The notes under the pieces: model-generated | The model's database searches: none | Seen by the model: only the letters and a program-made list of their open reading frames with translations | Told to the model about the DNA's origin: nothing | Shown here: piece by piece, positions 56,601-64,000 of the stretch | Numbering within the stretch: the first letter of the stretch is position 1 | Layout: the number at the start of each line of letters is the position of its first letter | Origin: Petunia secreta | Lineage: Eukaryota > Streptophyta > Magnoliopsida > Solanales > Solanaceae | NCBI GenBank assembly: GCA_029990175.1 | Contig: JARKIP010000203.1 | Coordinates: 1 to 64,000, forward strand | Reading direction: 5' to 3' | Length of the DNA stretch: 64,000 bases | Translations under genes and position numbers: made by a program

Positions 56601-58358
56601 GTGCTTCACGGTAGGCAACTTCAATTGGGTTATAAGAGATTGACTCAAAACATTAGCACAACTCCCGGAGTCAATGATCATAGAGCATACAACACCCTTA
56701 ACACGACACCTAGCATGGAAAAGGTTTTCTCTTTGCAAGGTTTTACCATCCTCCACAATCATAGCTCCTAAGCTCCTCCTCACTACTAGAAAAGTATGAG
56801 GTTCCTCATCCTCCACCGTGTCATCTTGATCATCCTCCTCTACTCCCTCATCTCCCTCTACTCCCTCATCATCCTCCGGTTCACTCTCTTGTTCATATGC
56901 ATTTTCACCAACAAGAACCATGGTCCTCTTCGTAGGACACTCCTTAGAAAAGTGTCCATACCCCTTGCATTTGTGACATTGAATGGAAGAAGAAGTAGGA
57001 GTATTCAATTGGGTTTTAGAATTACCTCCCACATTGGGTGTGTACTTCTCAAACGGCTTCTTCACATCTTTGCTAGCACTTGCTCCACCAGGGCCACTTG
57101 CATTTGTGAATCTTGCATTGGGAGTAGGATTTTTCCAATCCTTTGACTTATTCATGGAGGTAGAAGTGTTGCTCTTGTAACGGTTGGACTTCTCTTTCTC
57201 AAGCCATTGCTCGGCTTGAATAGCGGCATCAAGAACTTCTTGAAGTGAAAGATAAGCATGCAATCTCAATTGTGAAGCTATACCATAGCTCAAACCATTC
57301 ATGAAACGGATCACGGCTTGCTCCTCTTCTTCGGTGTCCATATCTAAGGCCATTCGAGTTCTTTCAAACTCATCATAATATTCATGCACCGTTTTGACAC
57401 CTTGCTTCAACTCATAAAGTTTCTTGAGTTGCTCTTGACGATATCTTGGAGTGATGTACTTGATACTCATGATACCCTTCAAGTCATTCTAACCCACATT
57501 CACGGGGATTCCCGCTCTCCTTCTTGATCTCTTGACGGATTCCCACCAAGTAGATGCATAGGATTCAAAAGATGAAATAGCATAAGTACCTTTCTTCTCA
57601 TCGGTCATCTCATTGGTGTCAAACAATCTTTCCATATGTAGCACCCATTCAATGTAAGCCGCCGGATCACAATTCCCCTTAAAGGTTGGGAGATTAAGCT
57701 TCACACTATTGATGTTGGTGTTGTCACGACCTCCACGGAAAGGCTCCGGTTGGCCCCCATAGTGATCTTCATTCACACCATACTCCCTTCTAGCATTCCC
57801 TCCAACATACCCCATAGGTGGCCCTCGACCTCGGCCCCTACCTCTATCCACATTTCGACCCCAATTCATACCTCGCCTTGGTTGAAAGTGATCATCAAAC
57901 CCATACATATCATCACCATAATCGGCTTCCTCCCCTTCTTGAGCTTCATCAGCTTGCTCAAGAGGTTGCACATTTCGGATGGGTCTTGGTAGTGGAATGT
58001 TTCTTGGGGGGTTATCCAAGATGCGGGGAATGCCCGTTCGTTGGGTATTGCCCAACACTTGATCAAGTCTCTCTCGATCATCCTTTACCCGTTGTTGATT
58101 GAGCAATTCAATGACATGGCTAACTTGCTCCGGGGTAAAGTTAGGAGTACTCGAGACTTCAACTTGGACACTCGGGGTCCCTTTCTCAACTTGGACACTC
58201 GGGGTCCCCTTCTCCGATTGGACATTGGAAGTCCCTTGCTCAACTAGAGCACTAGAGTTCACCCTCTCAAGGCTTTCAATCCTCAAGTTCATACTATCCA
58301 ATTTGGCAAGGATAGTAGCAAGGGCACTCTTAGCAAAATCATCTCCTTCGGTAGACAT
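56565..58358 (-). pseudogene. gag: Gypsy gag and protease start, one stop and a frameshift
   Basis: The chosen start is ATG 58358-58356 (MSTEGDDFAKSALATILAKL), because upstream codons read through the leader. The capsid region holds VKLNLPTFKGNCDPAAYIEW. An in-frame TAG at 57489-57491 interrupts PVNVG/NDLKGIMSIKY. A CCHC zinc knuckle (CHKCKGYGHFSKEC) and an acidic linker follow. The retropepsin then starts with IIDSGSCANVLSQSLI, so the DSG catalytic triad is present. The frame is lost near 56600, inside the protease, and continues in another frame at 56559. With two lesions it cannot make a full polyprotein without suppression or frameshifting. Confidence 0.9.
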
Positions 58359-58779
58359 TGTACCTACACAAGTAACAAACGTTAGCAAAACAACCTCACA
58401 CACTCCCTCACTTGAGATCACTCGGCTCTCTCGTTTAGTGACGGTGGGTATTTCACTCGACTTGTTGTTCCAAAGCTTCACGTAGATGAGTAGCAATTCC
58501 TCAACTCAACCAAACTATTCACGAGTCAAGCACACTCCGGGGTGAGTGGAGTTAATAGGACTCAATGAAAGCTAGGCACTTTGAAGTGAGGACTTGAATA
58601 AAAAAGAATCTAGGAATCTTCTTGGAATTCTACTCTCCACTAATGCACGAATTTACCTAAAAGCAATGAAAGATTAGTGCCAATTCAAGTAGAAAGATTA
58701 CTTAGATAGGCACTAATAAGAGGTTATGCAACAAAGAACAAGCAAACCTAGAAGAAACTACCCAAAAACAACCCTCCAG

Positions 58780-58935
58780 TGATTCAGGCGGAGCGCCTAA
58801 GAAGTGAGGCGGAGCGCCCAAAAAATGATCAGTGGGGTTGGGCAGGCGGGGCGCCCAAAGGTTGGGCGGAGTGCCTGGAGCAAGAGCAGTTCAGGCGGAG
58901 CGCCCAAAGGTCTAGGCGGAGCGCCTGGACGAAGA
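58780..58935 (-). repeat. Hairpin motif cluster in the gypsy leader
   Basis: About six copies of (c)aggcggagcgcc(tg) or gggcgcccaaagg type lie between the PBS and gag, with spacings of 17-40 bp. They are the same motif as in the LTRs. The best copies (CAGGCG-GAG-CGCCTG) form a 6-bp stem with a GAG loop. Confidence 0.8.
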
Positions 58936-59584
58936 ACACCTGGGTTTTTCTACTCTGTGTTCTTCGTTTTCAATCCAATTTCTAGGCCGATTCCAAGGTG
59001 TTTTGGCCAAATCCAAGGTACCCAAAGTTGCTCCTTGATACAACCTACAATCCCCAATCAATTTCACACCCAAACAACCAACAAATAATGTTCAATCAAG
59101 ATTCAAAGTTTTCAAGTTTGGGGTTTCAACATGGGTTTCAAGGTTCAAGGGTGGGTTTTGATTCTTCAAAAACTATGTTACCGAACTCCGAATCACACGA
59201 TTCTTGTTGCAAATTGTTCGGTTTTCAATAGAGATCAATTCCCAACAATCAATTCCAAAACCCCACAAATACACAACCCAAAAATCATCCAAATTCCTCA
59301 AGAACAAGGGTTTGGTAGGGTTTATCAACAATTGGGGTTTTCAATTTTCAATTCAATCCAATCCAAACAAATTTGGTACCCAATCGTCAAGTTTTCAACA
59401 AGGATTAAGAATCTATAACACCCACTTCAAAAATCACAAACACCAAAAAGTTACACCAATTTTTGAATTTTTTAATTTTTTTTTGTAATTTTCTTTTTGC
59501 AATAACTTCAACAACAAGAAATCTAAACAAACTAACCTAAGCACGAAGAATCAAGGGTCGGGGTTCGTAGGAACGATACCCGAA

Positions 59585-59600
59585 CCTTGCTCTGATACCA
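59585..59600 (-). promoter_or_regulatory. Primer-binding site, Met-tRNA type
   Basis: TGGTATCAGAGCAAGG on the minus strand, two bases after the LTR end. It is complementary to the 3' end of initiator Met-tRNA. Confidence 0.85.
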
Positions 59601-59602
59601 AA

Positions 59603-60294
59603 TGATGTAGGAAATCAAACGCGGAAAGTACAAGATAGGAACGAGACGTATCTCGATCACAAATCTCAAGTAGCAACAGAGAACTTGTTCGGTTACACCC
59701 CGAGAGAAGGTCAAGAACACCTACACTAGGCAACTACCCTCGAGCTAACGTGAGCACGCAAGTAGAATGGTCGGGGGGATTGGAATTCATCTAGATCCGC
59801 TGGAGGAAGAACAAGTCCCAATTCAAGGTTTTTCATTCAATAAGAGTTCAACTCTTCAACACAAGTGTTTGTTTATCATCAAAGGTAAGCTACTGAAAAT
59901 AACAAGCAATCTAGCTATTTATAGGTATTTTTAGACACCATATGAAAGGTCTAATATTCCCACACTTAGGCTTAGGAATAAAGGATCACGTAGGGTTAAA
60001 ATAGTCTTAACATAGCTAGGAATCACGTGCTTCAGCATTCCGGGTGGAGCGCCCGTGAAAACAAACAGTGGGGTGGCTTAGGCGGGGCGCCCAGAGTTGG
60101 GGCGGAGCGCCCAGGCCTAGGCATCTTCAGGCGGAGCGCCTGGATGACTGGGCTGCTCCCCTTGCACTTTGAGCACTCGGAACGGCCTCCAATCGCTCCC
60201 TTCTTCTAGCCCCTTCCTCACCAAGTGTAGGTGTACTCGTTGGATCTCCCTAGCTTGGCTCCGAGTGAAGGGTCTCGTGGTTTGCCCGGCATCA
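59603..60294 (-). repeat. 5' LTR of the gypsy element
   Basis: 692 bp. It differs from the left LTR by scattered bases and by the number and place of the ggcggagcgcc units (four here, 60041-60145). Confidence 0.92.
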
Positions 60295-61045
60295 TATACT
60301 TCGTTCAAATCAACAAAAACTGAAATATTTATTCGCTCGGTAGCATCACACACTTGGATCCAAATACAAAAGGGTATATCAGAAGAGTATACAGTATACC
60401 AAAAGGGTATACTTTGTTCAAAACAACAAAAACTGAAATATTTATTCGCTCGGTAGCATCGCACACTTGGATCCAAACACAAAAGGGTATACCAGAAGAG
60501 TATACAGTATACCAAAAAGATATACTTTATTCAAAACAACAAAAACTGAAATATTTATTCTCTCGGTAGCATCATACACTTGGATCCAAACACAAAATGG
60601 TATACCAGAAGAGTATACAGTATACCGAGAGGGTATACTTTGTTCAAAACAACAAAAATTGAAATATTTATTCGCTCGCACACTTGGATCCAAACACAAA
60701 AGGATATACTAGAAGAATATACAGTATACCAAAAGGGTATACTTTATTCAAAAAAATAAAAATTGAAATATTTATTCGCTCGGTAGCATCGCACACTTGG
60801 ATCAAAACACAAAAAGGTATACCATAAGAGTATACAATACACTAAAAGGATATACTTTGTTCAAAATAACAAAAACTGAAATATTTATTTGCTCGGTAGC
60901 ATCGCATACTTTGATCTAAATGTAAAAAGGTATACCAAAAGAGTATACACTATACCAAAAAGATATACTTTGTTCAAAACAATAAAAACTGAAATATTTA
61001 TTCGCTTGGTAGCATCGCACACTTTGATATATCTATGTGTATAGT
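60295..61045 (+). repeat. 113-bp satellite, right block (~7 monomers)
   Basis: It continues the array of 52154-52734 after the gypsy insertion. 'ttcgctcgg' starts occur at 60332, 60445, about 60559 (ttctctcgg), about 60672 (shortened), about 60776, 60890 and 61003, so the period is about 113 bp. The right end fades at 'gcacactttgatatatc'. Confidence 0.92.
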
Positions 61046-61750
61046 GCAAATTCGGGCAGATTCACAAGAAAAAATCTCCAAAAGTTGGCTCGGACAGGTG
61101 TACGAGAAAAGAAACCACTAAAAGTTGATAATTTTTTATGGACAACAAATTCTTTTAAAAAACTTAAAATACTGATATCACTTTTATAACCAAATGGGGG
61201 TTTAGTCTTTTTACAAAGTGTTATTACATTACCAATGGTCGAGAATGACTACAATTTCAAATGCTGAGTATTTTCAATAAATTTCCACCATTAAAGAGCA
61301 AACGAAAATGATAAAAGATTGAGGAAGGGATCATAACACTAGGCCAGGTAAGCACAAAAAAACACTCTAATGTTAAGAGGAATAAATATCAATGTCCGTC
61401 AGCTAACACCACAAAGCCTGTGAAGGCTTGGTTTATTAATCAATGTGACAAGAACCCTATCTTTACAAAAGGGGAAAAATTAAAGCGAAGAACAAAAACA
61501 CCCATCCCCAATCTACTGTACCATGGGAGATCTAGCTCTACACCATGCTAACTGGAGAGCAAATGGTTAACAACACCCCATGATAAAGAGTTGAACTTCA
61601 TTAATAACAGACGTTCATTCACATTCACTCTTGAATTCTCAAGATAATTTCTACCATCTACTTTACAAGTTGATTCACAGAGTCAATTTGCTCTCAAAAA
61701 TGCTTTTGTACAGAATGATCTCACAATAGAGCTTCCAAACTATTCTTCTA
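61046..61750. other. Intergenic DNA, possible 3' UTR
   Basis: No frame or repeat is recognised. It would be the 3' UTR region of the putative minus-strand gene ending at 61751, if that gene is real. Confidence 0.3.
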
Positions 61751-64000
61751 TCACACCCGAATAATGCATCCCATTCGATGAAGTCCTTGATAATATATCG
61801 CCTGCAACCAAACACACCACTTTCATCAGCTTACACAGAATAATTCTTCAGCTACTATGTACCCATAGCTAACAAAAAATTTAAAGTTGTGTACTTTGTA
61901 AAAAAGTGGTGCCATATCCGTTCAAATACATATGGCTAACAATTTCAACCAGGGATGTTACCTAATTCACGGAGCGACAGGAAGCCACCAAGAACCAGTG
62001 AAACTGATGTATATACAAAATTAGTTGTAATCTAAAAGTAGAGCAAAAGAGGTACATGTTAATGGAATGAACGACTTCGCTATCGAGATCCACAAAGTAG
62101 GTCGTTCTAATTTAAACCCCAAATCAACAGGGAATATCCAAATCAACGTGTTAGATGGAAAAGAAAATCGAACATACAAATTGTGCATGGTACATTCTAA
62201 AAAACTTACCATTCAAACCCAGAAAAGTGTTGATCAGTTTCTGTTAATGAAAATTCACTGGACTTCAAAATTCAACTGCACATCAGCTTGCAATACCTAA
62301 AAATAACCAACACCATCAATTAAGTAGCTTACAAGATTAGTAGCTCACTAGCAACTCGTAGTACCAATGCACTTCAAAAAATCCATGAGAGTGAAAAGAT
62401 ATGTTCTATTTCTCAGCAATGGACTATGACATGATAACATGGAATATGAATGTTAGTCTTCCATTCTTGTTCTAAGTATTTCATATTTAACATGGCACAA
62501 CAAGAAAAAGAAGCTGCAAAAGAAAGAAGAGGAAGTATAGAAGAACAAAGATTCAAGCATGTTGTCAATAATTAAAGTTTCAGCTATCCAAGTTAACCAT
62601 GAAGAAAACTATCAGATCAATCAATTTCCTTAACAGAATGATTCTAATATCACAATTATTTCATAGGCTGAAGAATGATCTATTTAAATTAAATAAATAC
62701 CTAAAATACTAGACAAGTTTAAGTGTGCAAAATTTTTTTCCAGATAAAACGCCAAGAGATCAAACAAAAATATTGCAGAAGTTTATTGTCACAACTAAAT
62801 ATTTGAACCAGAAGAAACAAAAAATAAAATAGTTTAAATATCAAACTTACCATTCAAATCTACTACTCCTCAAGTGCACCATAAAATTAAGAGATTATAC
62901 TAATTTTCAAATATCTATACATTGTATTGAAAATATACCATATATATTGGAATAAGGTCTTAGGGAAAGTAAACAAAAGATACCAAGTAGTTACGCACGG
63001 GGCGCCCGATGTCAAGGCTTGTGGAGCAATTATCAGAAATCACATAAAATATTTCAAATACTTAAAATTTTACGTCTTTATTTTCGAATCAGAACGAATA
63101 TATATACTACAAAGTTTTCGAATGGCAAATAAAATTCTCATATGGCAGTCCCAGTACTTTGTATTCTACAAATGCCTGTTCTTGTTCCCATTAACATGAT
63201 CAGAGATTTCGTAATCTCATTATAAATTTTTTCTCGATCTACTGTTGTCACAGTTACCCACTAATCTCATCTTTAGACGAAAATATTTGCATAAATTATT
63301 CCCATAAGTTGAATCCTAAGCAAAGTCTTAGTTGGGCAGAAAATAACTTGTCATTTCATAGCAACAATATGAAGCAGTAGTAGGCTTCAGCCTTCAAGCA
63401 AACCTCTTCAGACCACTTTATTAAATTGTAAATGAACATGCACAGACTCTACCTCTCTGTTAAAGGCCTTGATATTTTTCATAATATGAAAATCAACATT
63501 TCATGTTTTCACTGTAGTTATAGCAAAAGGTATAAATCTAAATAATCCTCACATATACACAGGTAATATAATAGTATGTGGAAGAGATATATTCGCGGGT
63601 AATATAAGAATGTATGTCACAAGAAATAACAGCAATAGAGATAACAGATAGAGGACTTTTGTCCATTAAAATACCTTTGTCCTCCTCCTCGCGACTCCGC
63701 TACTTGCGTGACTGTTGTCATCCACCTTGTTAGTTATGCCCTAAAATCAAGATAATGCTGGAGTACGGTGACTATAAAGACAGTTTAAGCTGTTGCCTTC
63801 ACTAAAATACATGGATATTGAAAGCTCGTAACTTTCAATCCAATTAATCAATCTAAATAAGGAGCAGAGGAGACACGACAACACATAAAGCTCCCAAAAG
63901 CAAAATAGAAATGGAAAGAGAGTAGAAGAGCCCAGAGAGTGGATGAATTTCATGAAAAAATACCTTCCAAAATGTGTAGAGGAGACTGAATGGACGCGGT
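61751..64000 (-). CDS. Putative 3' exons of an unidentified gene (partial)
   Basis: Three minus-strand segments fit together in one frame with phase-0 boundaries. They are 64000-63964 (reads PRPFSLLYTFWK, donor AAG|GTATTT), 63740-63675 (GITNKVDDNSHASSGVARRR plus TK, acceptor gattttag, donor AAG|GTATTTT) and 61801-61751 (AIYYQGLHRMGCIIRV and a TGA, acceptor ggttgcag). Only one frame is open in the middle segment. The protein family was not recognised and the second intron would be 1.9 kb. Other splice-like GTAAGT sites at 62208 and about 62848 adjoin segments with stops in all frames, so alternative or untranslated exons are possible. Low confidence. Confidence 0.3.

Larger units (their letters stand above)
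52735..60294 (-). mobile_element. Nearly intact Ty3/gypsy element in the satellite
   Basis: The LTRs (52735-53447 and 59603-60294) end in CATCA and start TGATGTAGG (AGATG in the left copy). A perfect 5-bp duplication TATAC (52730-52734 and 60295-60299) lies in satellite on both sides. On the minus strand the PBS TGGTATCAGAGCAAGG (59600-59585) follows the right LTR, and a purine tract (GAAGGGGAGGA) precedes the left. Gag, protease, RT, RNase H and integrase follow in the Ty3/gypsy order. Only a few lesions separate it from a full ORF. The pol frame runs into the 3' LTR, a trait reported for CRM-type centromeric elements. No standard chromodomain was seen. The lineage is left open. Confidence 0.94.

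Noticed and set aside
53384..58485. Plus-strand frames opposite the gypsy gag-pol
   Set aside because: They are antisense shadows of the well-supported minus-strand retrotransposon genes.

Overview
This window is plant nuclear DNA dominated by transposable elements, with very few host genes. The best guess at the source is a member of the Solanaceae. That rests on the look of several repeat families: Tat/Ogre-type LTRs starting TGTTGACACCC, LTRs ending in TGGGTCGTGACA, and TRIM-like LTRs starting TGTAACACCCC. This is recognition by eye, not a search. The window opens exactly on a HindIII site (AAGCTT), which would fit a BAC insert end.

The layout runs as follows. Bases 1-9948 hold the 3' part of a non-autonomous Tat/Ogre-like element: two different decayed gag modules in tandem and no pol, then 45-, 29- and about 85-bp tandem arrays, a polypurine tract, and a 4.46-kb LTR. 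Bases 9949-13500 hold a PBS-like leader, an antisense decayed DUF7745-like retroelement ORF, and a decayed LTR-like stretch. At 14867-15073 (minus) lies a small chloroplast outer-envelope OEP7-like gene with one premature TGA. Bases 16340-18760 carry two related repeat elements packed with a TTGGCAATTGCCAA palindrome. Bases 18910-33913 are one Ty1/copia element with a perfect CACCA target duplication. It is swollen to 15 kb by nested insertions: a MULE with a DUF1985-like fragment, a short hAT element, a possible further MITE, and a non-autonomous LTR element (27365-33030) with its own target duplication.

The clearest host gene is SmD1 (minus, 35114-39764), a spliceosomal core protein in four exons with a 4.1-kb second intron. 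Its upstream DNA carries a telo-box and site II motifs. Bases 41846-47970 are a hAT transposon (8-bp duplication TATTCTAT) with a deleted transposase, a TRIM element, a gypsy integrase scrap and a possible captured gene exon. From 49322 to 61045 there was once a continuous 113-bp satellite array. A 2.7-kb solo LTR (duplication ACCAA) and a 7.6-kb, nearly intact Ty3/gypsy element (duplication TATAC) have split it. The right edge (61751-64000, minus) may hold the last exons of an unidentified gene.

The genes do not form a pathway. What connects the window is nested transposition, which can be ordered from the insertion boundaries. The most unusual shared signal is a GC-rich hairpin motif (GGCG-GAG-CGCC and its complement). 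It is repeated in both the LTRs and the 5' leaders of the two LTR elements at 27365 and 52735, and in the second it is also translated as the end of the pol protein. No CRISPR, rRNA or convincing tRNA gene was seen.
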